DNA from: a virus
Length of the DNA: 64,000 bases
IMG/VR virus record: IMGVR_UViG_3300008107_000017
Coordinates: 1-64,000 of that record
Strand: one strand, 5' to 3'
Shown: positions 23,489 to 31,436 of the stretch, piece after piece
Numbering within the stretch: the first letter of the stretch is position 1
Layout: each line of letters starts with the position of its first letter
Position numbers and translations under genes: made by a program
Notes under the pieces: generated by a model
What the model was told of the DNA's origin: nothing
Database searches by the model: none
What the model saw: only the letters and a program-made list of their open reading frames with translations

Positions 23489-24495
23489 GAGAAAATGCAT
23501 TAGCGATTGGCGTTTCTAGCCATGAGTTTATGAACATTCTTTTAACATACTATCCTAAGGATGTTCAAGAAAATTTTGATATTTACCTTTTCTTAGATGA
23601 TACTAAAGTCACCGAGGAAAGTGTAAGAGAAGTTATAGGTAATCATAATATTGAATCATTCAAGAATGCAACCTATATCAGTATTAAGGGCGTATATGAT
23701 TATTATGTAGAGAAGCATGAGTATGAAGGTAAGGCTAAAGAATTCCTTTATACTCATGGCTGTCTATTTAAGGCTTTAATGCCAATGTATCTTTTAGATA
23801 AGTATAAAGTTAAAAGAACCTATGTTTCAGATGATGATGTATTTATCTTTAATGATTTAAGTTATATGTTTACCGAATACCAAGAGTTCGGTTATAAAAA
23901 AGAAAATCTTTTTAATCTAAGAAATGCTGATAAGTATGAAGTACTTTCTGCATTTAATGAAATCTTTGAAAGTAATTTTACATTAGAAGAAATGAATGCA
24001 TTATCAATTAATGCAGGAAATGTTATTTATGGCCATGATCCTAAAATGGAATATTACTTTCAAAGATTTATGAATCACAAGATGGTACATCACCTATTCT
24101 TTGATTTTGTAGGATATACGAGTTGGACTGTAGAACAGAGGTTCCATCATTTTAACTTTCATAGACTTAGAAAGGAAGGCAGAACTGTAAATATGTTAAA
24201 GAGTAAAGATCTTCGTCTTATGCAAAATGTTGATAAGGAAGCTCTTGCTAATAATATACAGCCTCTTTATCTAAAGCAAGTTACACCGTCACTTTTGCAT
24301 TATCCTATTGGAACAAAGAAGCCTATTTTCTTACGTCAGTTCTTACGAGGAATTGAGTGGAAGTTTGGATTTGAATATCAACCTAAATATGAATTGAAGG
24401 ATATCTTATATGATGAATCATGGAGACCTCCTGCATTTAAAGCAGTTCAAAGTAAAATGAAAAAATCTGCAGTTAAAGTGTCATCTGTCTTTTAA
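23485..24495 (+). CDS. Putative GT-A-fold glycosyltransferase
   Basis: A 336-residue protein. KRTYVSDDDVFIFNDLSYM (~112-130) has the D-x-D metal motif, placed after a helix rich in HGCLFKALMPMYLLDKY. This is the layout of family 8-like or capsule glycosyltransferases, in which the conserved Asp pair precedes a 'dl' strand. Residues LSINAGNVIYG (~171) resemble the acceptor-side loop of the same fold. It is the last gene of the overlapping cassette. Donor and acceptor unknown. Confidence 0.6.
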   Translation: MRENALAIGVSSHEFMNILLTYYPKDVQENFDIYLFLDDTKVTEESVREVIGNHNIESFKNATYISIKGVYDYYVEKHEYEGKAKEFLYTHGCLFKALMPMYLLDKYKVKRTYVSDDDVFIFNDLSYMFTEYQEFGYKKENLFNLRNADKYEVLSAFNEIFESNFTLEEMNALSINAGNVIYGHDPKMEYYFQRFMNHKMVHHLFFDFVGYTSWTVEQRFHHFNFHRLRKEGRTVNMLKSKDLRLMQNVDKEALANNIQPLYLKQVTPSLLHYPIGTKKPIFLRQFLRGIEWKFGFEYQPKYELKDILYDESWRPPAFKAVQSKMKKSAVKVSSVF

Positions 24496-24518
24496 TCTTA
24501 AAACCAAGTAATCAATAA

Positions 24519-24530
24519 TCAATATAATTA
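24519..24530 (+). promoter_or_regulatory. TCAATATAATTA element before the sliding clamp gene
   Basis: It differs at two positions from the TCAATATAAATA copies at 4545 and 6028 and ends 11 nt before ATG 24542. Confidence 0.35.
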
Positions 24531-24541
24531 AAAAACAAATA

Positions 24542-25291
24542 ATGGAAACCACAATTAACAAAATCGATGCATACGAATTAAGTTCGTTTGTTAAGAAGCT
24601 TCTTCCAATTGATAAATTCATCTTTATGAAGATTGGTAAGGAAGGAACCGTTTCATCAGTATATTTTCCTGAGAGAGATGCGGTTAAATTAGTTAACACG
24701 CCAACAAAGGATATCTTTGATGCAGAGATTAGTTCCCCGCTCAAGGTAAGCTTTTATAATGGGAGTAAAGTAATTGATGCTCTTACTCATTTTAACGGAG
24801 ATGTTAAAGGACGTATCAGATATACTGAATACGATGGAGAATTAATGGCAAGTGATTTTATCTTAGAAAATGATGATCTTCAAATCAGTCTTGCTTGTAC
24901 CGATCCTTCACTTTCTTTTATGGAAATGAGTAAAGAAGAAACTGATCGTGCCTTTGGTACCGATAACAAAATGTTTGAATTTGATCTTCTTACTACTCAT
25001 GTAGATAAAATGAAATCATTGTTTAACCTTGATAAGGATGAAGATACTTTTACTATTTACACAAGTAATAAAGGAATCTGTATCAAAGGTTCTTCATACG
25101 ATGCTACACTTTGTCATACATTTGAAAGTAATGTTGATAGCGGTGCAAAGGTGGTTATTTACAAAAAGTATTTGAACCTTCTAGATAAGGAAAATTACAA
25201 GGTAATGGTATGCGAGAATAAAGTAGTATTTCGTTCATTAGATACTAATACGCATCTTACTGTAGCCGTTGCTATTACTGATGAAGAATAA
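24542..25291 (+). CDS. 45: DNA polymerase sliding clamp
   Basis: A 249-residue homologue of T4 gp45 (228 residues), the trimeric PCNA-like ring that tethers polymerase and, in T4, also activates late transcription with gp33 and gp55. Features are the two-domain repeat pattern, an acidic surface and a C-terminal strand (NKVVFRSLDTNTHLTVAVAI). It lies directly before the C-terminal half of DNA polymerase. Given the gp55 homologue at 37576, a second role in late transcription is likely (inference from T4). Confidence 0.75.
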   Translation: METTINKIDAYELSSFVKKLLPIDKFIFMKIGKEGTVSSVYFPERDAVKLVNTPTKDIFDAEISSPLKVSFYNGSKVIDALTHFNGDVKGRIRYTEYDGELMASDFILENDDLQISLACTDPSLSFMEMSKEETDRAFGTDNKMFEFDLLTTHVDKMKSLFNLDKDEDTFTIYTSNKGICIKGSSYDATLCHTFESNVDSGAKVVIYKKYLNLLDKENYKVMVCENKVVFRSLDTNTHLTVAVAITDEE

Positions 25292-25321
25292 TCTCATAAT
25301 CTATTAACTTAGATTCTCAAG

Positions 25322-25394
25322 CGGAGAGGAATGAAAATTCCTTTCCGTTACGAGTAATAACGGAATATTAAAGTTAAACCTTTTACAAAGGTTT
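25322..25394 (+). promoter_or_regulatory. Leader with three hairpins, two mutually exclusive, before the gene 43 C-half
   Basis: Hairpin 1 (25322-25347) has 11 pairs, one G-T, closed by a GAAA loop. Hairpin 2 (25345-25363) pairs CCGTTA with TAACGG and shares CCG 25345-25347 with hairpin 1, so both cannot form at once. Hairpin 3 (25376-25394) is a perfect 8-bp stem AAACCTTT/AAAGGTTT with a TAC loop, directly abutting the CATATAAAAATAAA element. T4 gp43 represses its own mRNA through a leader hairpin, so a comparable operator or an attenuator is plausible. Confidence 0.5.
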
Positions 25395-25408
25395 CATATA
25401 AAAATAAA
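25395..25408 (+). promoter_or_regulatory. CATATAAAAATAAA element before the gene 43 C-half
   Basis: Exact copy of the element before the N-half (8466-8479); it ends 2 nt before ATG 25411 and follows an 8-bp hairpin. Confidence 0.5.
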
Positions 25409-25410
25409 AT

Positions 25411-26529
25411 ATGACTGAAGAGATACAACAGATTAAAGAAGAGGCTTCCAAATATTATAACTATGAACAGGCTGTTAAGCTAATGCTTAACTCTATTTAT
25501 GGTGCATTTGGTAATCCTTACTTCTATTTCTTTAATGTTGATATTGCGGAAACTATTACTCTTCAGGGAAAGGATGCAATTCTCTACACTGAAAAACTAA
25601 TTAATAAATACTTCCGTGAATTTTGGCATAAAGATTTAGAAACCCATAAACAAATGGGTATTACTGTCACTGGTAAAATTGAAAAACCAGTAGGTATTTA
25701 TATTGATACGGATTCAATCTATGTTAAGTTTGATGAAGTTATTGAAAAATCTGATTGGTCTGGCAACGAAAAGGAGTTTATTCTTAACCTCTATAAAACT
25801 AGGTTAGCAGATTATATTGAAAAGATTCTTCAGAAATATGCTGATGATAATAATGCTGAAAACTTCTTAAGCTTTGAATTGGAGAGTATTGCTAAAAATG
25901 CAATATGGCTTGCCAAGAAAAAGTATATGCAAAACATTGTATGGAAAGATCCTGATATTCATTATGATGAACTAAGTAAAATTAGTGCCAAGGGGTTTGA
26001 GATTATTCAATCATCAACCCCACAGTTTGCAAGAGAGAAACTAAAGGAACTGTTAACCTATATCTTTTCAAATAACCAACTAAATATGAAAGAGTTTGCC
26101 GCTTTATTAAAAGATATTAAGAGGCAGTTTAAACTTGCAAATATTGATCAAATTAGTTTCTCTAAAAAGGTTAATAACTATCAAAACTACATTATTAATG
26201 ATTATGATCAATTTGAAATTGGTTCTAAATGCCCAATAGGTGTAAGGGCTGCAGGTTATCATAATTACCTTTTGAATAATAACAATAAACTTAAAGGAAA
26301 GTATAAGCCTTTAGGAAACGGTGAAAAATTAAAAATGTACTTTTCTACTGATAAATCATGTGATGTATTTGCATATACTCCGGGCGAATATCCTTATGAA
26401 TTTTCACCTCAAGTAGATTATGATGTACAATTTGAAAAGACAATTTTAGATCCAATAAATAGAGTAGTAACTGCAATGGGATTTAAGGGATTTAATAGAA
26501 ATCTTATTTATACAACGAGTTTATTCTAA
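25411..26529 (+). CDS. 43: Family B DNA polymerase, C-terminal half (motifs B and C, thumb)
   Basis: A 372-residue protein that continues where 8480-9886 stops. The first helix (EEIQQIKEEASKYYNYEQAV) leads into motif B, VKLMLNSIYGAFGN (~25-38). Motif C, GIYIDTDSIYVKF (~95-107), holds the catalytic D-T-D. LAKKKYMQNI (~168) is the KKRY-like motif, and the thumb region continues to GFKGFNRNLIYTTSLF, where T4 gp43 carries its clamp-binding tail. The product must assemble with the N-half to form an active enzyme. An independent leader and start codon argue for two polypeptides, not a split intein. Confidence 0.9.
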   Translation: MTEEIQQIKEEASKYYNYEQAVKLMLNSIYGAFGNPYFYFFNVDIAETITLQGKDAILYTEKLINKYFREFWHKDLETHKQMGITVTGKIEKPVGIYIDTDSIYVKFDEVIEKSDWSGNEKEFILNLYKTRLADYIEKILQKYADDNNAENFLSFELESIAKNAIWLAKKKYMQNIVWKDPDIHYDELSKISAKGFEIIQSSTPQFAREKLKELLTYIFSNNQLNMKEFAALLKDIKRQFKLANIDQISFSKKVNNYQNYIINDYDQFEIGSKCPIGVRAAGYHNYLLNNNNKLKGKYKPLGNGEKLKMYFSTDKSCDVFAYTPGEYPYEFSPQVDYDVQFEKTILDPINRVVTAMGFKGFNRNLIYTTSLF

Positions 26530-26542
26530 AAATAAATAAAAT

Positions 26543-27724
26543 ATGGAAAAAGACAAAAAGTTCAGAATACACGTTTTAGGTTTACCTCATACTAAAACAA
26601 CTAAAGATTTTACTGCTTGTGCCTATACACAAAAGGCATGGAAGTTTTGTAAAATGATGAAATCACGAGGACATTACTTAATGCATTATGGTCATGAAGA
26701 TTCTAACCCGGATGCAAATGAAAACATCACAGTAATTACAAATGATGTTTGGGAAAAGGTTTATGGAAGTCATGATTATAAGACTCATTTATTTAAGTAT
26801 GATACACAGGATGAAGCATATCAAACATTTTATAAAAATGCTATTCAAGAAATAGAAAAGAGAAAACAACCCGGTGATATTATTTTGCCTTTCTGGGGAT
26901 CTGGTGTTCGTCCTATCTGTGATGCCCACCCTGATTTATGTATTATTGAACCAGGCATTGGATATGCAGGTGGTATGTGGTCAGTATTTAAGATCTTTGA
27001 ATCATATGCAATTTACCATGCGTACTGCGGTTTAGGTAATGTAAGTATGTGTCGTCAGAGCTGGTATGACCAGGTTATTCCTAATTATTTTGATCTTGAC
27101 GAATTTGAATATTCAACAAAGAAAGAAGACTACTTCCTTTATGTAGGCCGTGTATATGATGGTAAAGGTGTTAATATTGCAATCCAGGCAACCGAGGCAA
27201 TTGGAGCAAAGCTTAAAATAGCCGGACAAATTGGTGATGAATTTTATACAAAGAATCCGTGGCCTAAACACGTTGAATTCATTGGATATGTTGATGCAGA
27301 ACAGAGAAAGAATTTAATGAAAGGCGCAATTGCATCATTCTTACCTTCAATGTATGTTGAACCTTTTGGTGGAGTTCAAATTGAAAACCTATTATGTGGT
27401 ACTCCAACAATTACGACTGATTGGGGTGCATTTGCTGAAAATAATATTCATGGTGTAACTGGATATCGCTGCCGTTCTTTTGAAGATTTTGTTAAAGCCG
27501 CTCGCGATTGCCAAGCTGGTAAAATTAAATCTATCGATTGCCGTAAGCATGGCGAAAACTTCTCTCTTGAGGCAATTGCTCCAAAATATGAAAAATATTT
27601 TAGAGAAGCCTTATATGTAACACTAGATAAAGGTTGGTACACAATAGAAGATCCAGAATTATATACTAAAAAATGGGTTGAAAAAATGTATTCTACTAAT
27701 AGAGGGAAAAAAAAACCAGAATAG
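26543..27724 (+). CDS. GT-B glycosyltransferase (family 4-like), first of a frame-offset pair
   Basis: A 393-residue protein. The N-terminal domain begins FRIHVLGLPHT. The donor domain includes DYFLYVGRVYDGKGVNIAIQA (~195-215), FIGYVDAEQRKNLMKGA and YVEPFGGVQIENLLCGTP, the E-x7-E signature of retaining GT4 enzymes. The frame ends ...MYSTNRGKKKPE-stop just after a run of nine A (27707-27715). One backward base there would carry translation into the next glycosyltransferase. Acceptor unknown; it sits between polymerase and uvsX, away from the main cassette. Confidence 0.8.
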   Translation: MEKDKKFRIHVLGLPHTKTTKDFTACAYTQKAWKFCKMMKSRGHYLMHYGHEDSNPDANENITVITNDVWEKVYGSHDYKTHLFKYDTQDEAYQTFYKNAIQEIEKRKQPGDIILPFWGSGVRPICDAHPDLCIIEPGIGYAGGMWSVFKIFESYAIYHAYCGLGNVSMCRQSWYDQVIPNYFDLDEFEYSTKKEDYFLYVGRVYDGKGVNIAIQATEAIGAKLKIAGQIGDEFYTKNPWPKHVEFIGYVDAEQRKNLMKGAIASFLPSMYVEPFGGVQIENLLCGTPTITTDWGAFAENNIHGVTGYRCRSFEDFVKAARDCQAGKIKSIDCRKHGENFSLEAIAPKYEKYFREALYVTLDKGWYTIEDPELYTKKWVEKMYSTNRGKKKPE

Positions 27725-28608
27725 CAACATATAATGAGCCCGGTTGGGCTATAGGACGAATTCATACTGGTCTAGGTAATGCTTTATCTGACGAGTATGA
27801 ATTTGTTCATTTTAACTGGTCTAATTCAGACCATGTTAATTATCTTTGGAGAGATGGTGGGTGGAAAGAATTTGATATTATATTAGGTAATGGCACACTA
27901 TCTGCTATAGAAGGACTTCCTAAAGAAGCATATCAAAAAATGGTATGTGCAATATGGTCTATCCCAAATCTTAGTTCTCATTTTAGAGAAAATATTATAC
28001 CTAGAGAAGGTATTACCTGGTGTTCTGCTGGCGAAGACTTGCAAAAAGTACTTAAAGAACAGTATAATCTGGACTCCTCTCTTATAATAGCTGGCGTTGA
28101 TTCCAAAGAATTTATTCCTAATCGCAAAGTAACAAAGATTAATAAAGTAGGTCTTAATGGAGCCCCTTTCATAAATCCTGGTTGGGATCAGATAAAAAGA
28201 CCTCATATGTTAGTTAACATTGCAAAAGGTATTGGTGGTGATGCGGTATTTATTCATGGTAAAGACTTAGGCGAATCTCGGACTATGTATAATGATATTG
28301 ATATGTATATTTGTACAAGTACTAATGATAGAGGACCTTATGGAATAGCTGAAGCCGCATTTTGTAAAATTCCTGTATTATCAACTAAAACAGGATTTGC
28401 AAATAAATTTAAGAGTATTAAAACATTTGAAACCGTTGAAGAAGCGGTAAGTATCATAAAAGATTTTAATCTTAATCCAGATAAACTTAAAAAATATACA
28501 GAAGAAGTATATGATGAAATAACTAAGGAACTTAATTGGGATAATGTTGTTAATCAATATTGGAAGACTATCTTTAAGGATAAATTTTTATTAAACAATA
28601 GTAAGTAA
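27703..28608 (+). CDS. GT-B glycosyltransferase lacking its own start codon (second of frame-offset pair)
   Basis: The frame is open from 27703 (after TAG 27700-27702) to TAA 28606-28608, about 301 residues. It begins REKKTRIATYNEPGWAIGRI, with a typical GT-B N-terminal strand and G-rich loop. No ATG, GTG or TTG occurs before ATG 27940, which is internal and would remove the first ~79 residues, including this strand. The C-terminal domain has NGAPFINPGWDQIKRPHMLV, MYICTSTNDRGPYGIAEAAF (E-x7-E-like) and VPVLST-type turns (KIPVLSTKTGF). Expression probably needs the upstream A9 slip, giving a fused enzyme of roughly 690 residues. A homopolymer sequencing error is the alternative. Confidence 0.7.
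   Translation, partial: REKKTRIATYNEPGWAIGRIHTGLGNALSDEYEFVHFNWSNSDHVNYLWRDGGWKEFDIILGNGTLSAIEGLPKEAYQKMVCAIWSIPNLSSHFRENIIPREGITWCSAGEDLQKVLKEQYNLDSSLIIAGVDSKEFIPNRKVTKINKVGLNGAPFINPGWDQIKRPHMLVNIAKGIGGDAVFIHGKDLGESRTMYNDIDMYICTSTNDRGPYGIAEAAFCKIPVLSTKTGFANKFKSIKTFETVEEAVSIIKDFNLNPDKLKKYTEEVYDEITKELNWDNVVNQYWKTIFKDKFLLNNSK
27707..27715 (+). other. A9 tract, candidate -1 frameshift or transcriptional slippage site
   Basis: Nine consecutive A occupy three AAA codons at the end of the first glycosyltransferase. A -1 shift changes ...GKKKPE-stop to ...GKKKTRIATYNEPGW, entering the second glycosyltransferase frame, which has no start codon of its own in this region. A AAA AAA is a known bacterial -1 slippery heptamer, and runs of nine or more A also cause polymerase slippage. 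Confidence 0.55.
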
Positions 28609-28612
28609 TTTG

Positions 28613-28626
28613 CATATAAAAATAAA
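28613..28626 (+). promoter_or_regulatory. CATATAAAAATAAA element before uvsX
   Basis: Exact 14-mer, 4 nt after the preceding stop and 5 nt before ATG 28632. Confidence 0.5.
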
Positions 28627-28631
28627 AGAAT

Positions 28632-29831
28632 ATGAGTAAAGAATTTTCATTCGACGATTTAAACAAGGAAATGTCAAAACACTCTCAGTATGGAGACACT
28701 CTTGATAAATCAACAGTATCAGAAATTGATCACTTCATCCCAACTGGCAATTTTAATCTTAATGCATGTTTAACCGGCTCCTTTAGTGGCGGATATCCTA
28801 ATAACAGAGCAGTTGCATTAGCCGGACCATCAGGAACTGGAAAAACATTCCTTCTTCTTAATGCAATTAAACAGGCTCAACTTATGGGTTATAGTATTGT
28901 ATTTTACGATTCTGAAAATGCAGTAGATCGTGACCTAGTTGAAAAGTTTGGAATTGATCCTTCAAAATTCCGCTATGAACCGTGTAATACTGTTCAAGAA
29001 TTTAGAAGTTCGGTAACTGCATTAACTGACCTATTAATTGAACAAAAAAGTAAAGGAGTAGAATTACCAAAGATTCTTATTGCATTGGATTCTGCCGGTA
29101 ACCTTGCTACACAAAAAGAAATTGATGATGCCAAGAGTGGATCTGATAAAGCAGATATGACCCGTGCTAAATTATTGAAATCTGCATTTCGTATTCTTAT
29201 GACTAAATTAGGTATCTGTAAGATTCCTTTCTTATTCACTAACCACACATACCAAACACAAGACCTATTTTCACAAACGGTTTCAGGTGGTGGTACCGGT
29301 CCGGAATATGCTGCATCAATCATTCTTTTCTTAGGTAAGGCAAAACTTAAAGAAGGTACAGAACAAACTGGTATTGTTGTAACTGCTAAACCTAATAAGA
29401 ACCGTTTTGCAAAACCTTCTCCAATTAAATTCCACATTTCATTTAGTAAAGGAATGAATCCTTATATTGGATTAGAGGAATATATTAGTTGGGATAATTG
29501 CGGTATTGAAAAAGGAAGATTCATTACAGAAGGTCAATATGAAAAACTAACTGAAGCAGGTAAAACTGAATGTCGTCAACATATTTATAACAGAGACGGT
29601 AAAGAAGTAACCGTTTATTTTCAACCTTCAGCAACCGCTCGTAAATTAGCAGTTGCCCATCTTAATGACCTAGTTGAACTAAATGAATTATTTACGCCTA
29701 GAGTAATCACACAAGATGTTCTTGATCGTTTAGAACCTATTGTTAATGCTAAGTTCTGTTATGGAACTGATGATGTAGATCTTGGTAACCTAACTGAAAT
29801 TCTTTCTGAACATGCTGAAGAAAACGCTTAA
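28632..29831 (+). CDS. uvsX: UvsX recombinase (RecA-like)
   Basis: A 399-residue ATPase (T4 UvsX has 391). Walker A is GPSGTGKTF (~67-75), Walker B ILIALDSAGNL (~148-158), and the ssDNA-binding loop 2 region is TVSGGGTGPEYAASII. It forms filaments on single-stranded DNA and drives recombination-dependent replication, repair and strand invasion. It overlaps the next gene by 20 nt and stands in a replication block with helicase and gp46/47. Confidence 0.9.
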   Translation: MSKEFSFDDLNKEMSKHSQYGDTLDKSTVSEIDHFIPTGNFNLNACLTGSFSGGYPNNRAVALAGPSGTGKTFLLLNAIKQAQLMGYSIVFYDSENAVDRDLVEKFGIDPSKFRYEPCNTVQEFRSSVTALTDLLIEQKSKGVELPKILIALDSAGNLATQKEIDDAKSGSDKADMTRAKLLKSAFRILMTKLGICKIPFLFTNHTYQTQDLFSQTVSGGGTGPEYAASIILFLGKAKLKEGTEQTGIVVTAKPNKNRFAKPSPIKFHISFSKGMNPYIGLEEYISWDNCGIEKGRFITEGQYEKLTEAGKTECRQHIYNRDGKEVTVYFQPSATARKLAVAHLNDLVELNELFTPRVITQDVLDRLEPIVNAKFCYGTDDVDLGNLTEILSEHAEENA

Positions 29832-30111
29832 TACTGCTAAACTTAAGGTTAAGTATGTATTAGGCAATCACACGGCATTATCAGGATATCCCGATCCTGA
29901 AGATGTAATCTTTGAATTAATTAGAGATTATTGTGGTAAAGTTGCAAAGGAGATTAAATTCACTAATGTTTCTTTACAAAAGAAATACAGTTTAACCGAA
30001 GAACAGACCTCCACTATAATAGAGAGATTAGTTGCAGATAAAATTTTAGGAGAAGTTAATTCCACCTCGGCATATGTAACATACGAGGTACTTAAAAATC
30101 CTTATGAATAA
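29812..30111 (+). CDS. Small hypothetical protein coupled to uvsX (possible winged helix)
   Basis: A 99-residue basic protein whose start lies inside uvsX. The stretch VSLQKKYSLTEEQTSTIIERLVADKILGEVNSTSAYVTY resembles a winged helix (recognition helix then beta wing). A DNA-binding or helicase-loading role in replication is possible but not shown. No T4 homologue recognised. Confidence 0.55.
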   Translation: MLKKTLNTAKLKVKYVLGNHTALSGYPDPEDVIFELIRDYCGKVAKEIKFTNVSLQKKYSLTEEQTSTIIERLVADKILGEVNSTSAYVTYEVLKNPYE

Positions 30112-30144
30112 AACTAAGTCAACTATTTTCATAAAAAAATAAAC

Positions 30145-31431
30145 ATGTATTCAGGCGTAGATCACGAAAAAATATTCTTTAACTATTTTATAAATAAGCC
30201 TCATTACCTTAAGTCGGTAAAACCAGGTTTCTTTTCTAATAGTGATGTAGATCATCTTGCAAAATTAGCAAAAGATTTTCATACCAAATTTGGAGAAAGT
30301 CCATCAAAGGATCAAATGAAAGCTTTAGTTAAAGATGATCCTAATGAAATTTCCGATGAAATCGTTTCTGCGGTTTATTCAATAAACATTAATGAGTATG
30401 ATCAGGATTGGATAAAAAGAACCAGTGAATCATGGATTAAATGGAAACATTTTGATAAGCAATTGGTTAAAACAATTGAATATGTAAAAACACAAGATGT
30501 ATCACCTGATAATGTTGAAGATATTGTAACCAGAGCAATTGGTATGATATCAGGAGAAGGTTCATTAAGTTTTGATTCTGATATAGGTTTAGACTTCTTT
30601 AATCCTGAACATCACATACAGCGAAAGAATAAGAAACTAGAAACAGGTTGGACTTTTATTGATAATGTATCAGGTGGTGGTTATGATCCTAAATCATTAG
30701 TAATATATGCAGGTGAACAAAACGTAGGTAAGTCTATTTGGTTGGCAAATGATGCTGCTAACTTTGTAAGGATGGGTCATAATGTAGTATTCATTACTGC
30801 TGAAATGTCTGCACAAAAAGTTCTTAAAAGAATTGGTGCTAACCTTTTAGATATTCCTATGATGGAGTATGATCAAAAATCAGTTAATCGTGATTTTATG
30901 AAACGCCGATTAGAAAAGATATCTCGCGGTTTATTACCACCAGGAAAACTTTTTATTAAGGAATTTCCAACATCACAAGGTTCTGTTCTTGATATAGAAG
31001 CCTATCTTAAAGAATTACAAGAATCACAAGATCATAAAGTTAATGTTTTGGTAGTTGACTACATTAACATTTTATCTAACTATCGCAATCCTAATACTGA
31101 AAATACCTATATGAAGATTAAGCAAATCGCTGAAGATCTTAGGGCATTGGCAGTAAAGAGAGATATGTTAGTAATCTCTGCAACACAGCTTAATCGTGGT
31201 GCCTGGGATTCAACTGAAATTAAAATGGAAAACATTGCTGAATCTGCAGGTCTTGCCCATACCGCCGATGTAATGTATGCTCTTATTCAAGATAGTATGA
31301 TGCATGCAAATCGTGAGTATTGGTTAAAGGTTCTAAAAATTCGTGATGGTCAAGGAAAAGGCAGCCGATGCAGATTTAATATAAACTATGATAACATGCG
31401 CCTTACCGAAACTGATGATATAACACATTAA
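30145..31431 (+). CDS. 41: Replicative DNA helicase (DnaB-like, T4 gp41 type)
   Basis: A 428-residue protein. After a ~150-residue N-terminal domain comes the RecA-like motor: GGGYDPKSLVIYAGEQNVGKS (Walker A, ~180-200), ITAEMSAQKVLKRI (H1a Glu), VLVVDYINILSN (Walker B, ~300) and ISATQLNRGAWDS (H3). It unwinds DNA 5' to 3' ahead of the leading-strand polymerase. T4 gp41 has 475 residues. A variant CATAAAAAAATAAAC (30130-30144) immediately precedes the ATG. No primase gene is recognised in the window. Confidence 0.87.
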   Translation: MYSGVDHEKIFFNYFINKPHYLKSVKPGFFSNSDVDHLAKLAKDFHTKFGESPSKDQMKALVKDDPNEISDEIVSAVYSININEYDQDWIKRTSESWIKWKHFDKQLVKTIEYVKTQDVSPDNVEDIVTRAIGMISGEGSLSFDSDIGLDFFNPEHHIQRKNKKLETGWTFIDNVSGGGYDPKSLVIYAGEQNVGKSIWLANDAANFVRMGHNVVFITAEMSAQKVLKRIGANLLDIPMMEYDQKSVNRDFMKRRLEKISRGLLPPGKLFIKEFPTSQGSVLDIEAYLKELQESQDHKVNVLVVDYINILSNYRNPNTENTYMKIKQIAEDLRALAVKRDMLVISATQLNRGAWDSTEIKMENIAESAGLAHTADVMYALIQDSMMHANREYWLKVLKIRDGQGKGSRCRFNINYDNMRLTETDDITH

Positions 31432-31436
31432 CATTT

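Noticed and set aside
12778-24495. Restriction-modification or toxin-antitoxin defence island in the cassette
   Set aside because: Only a lone methyltransferase is present; no endonuclease, translocase or toxin family was recognised.
9886-25411. Split intein explaining the divided polymerase
   Set aside because: Neither the end of the N-half nor the start of the C-half shows intein blocks, a Cys/Ser +1 residue or an HN dipeptide; each half has its own leader and start codon.
27940-28608. ATG 27940 as the true start of the second glycosyltransferase
   Set aside because: The preceding 79 codons in frame read as a conserved GT-B N-terminus, so starting there would remove the first nucleotide-fold strand.
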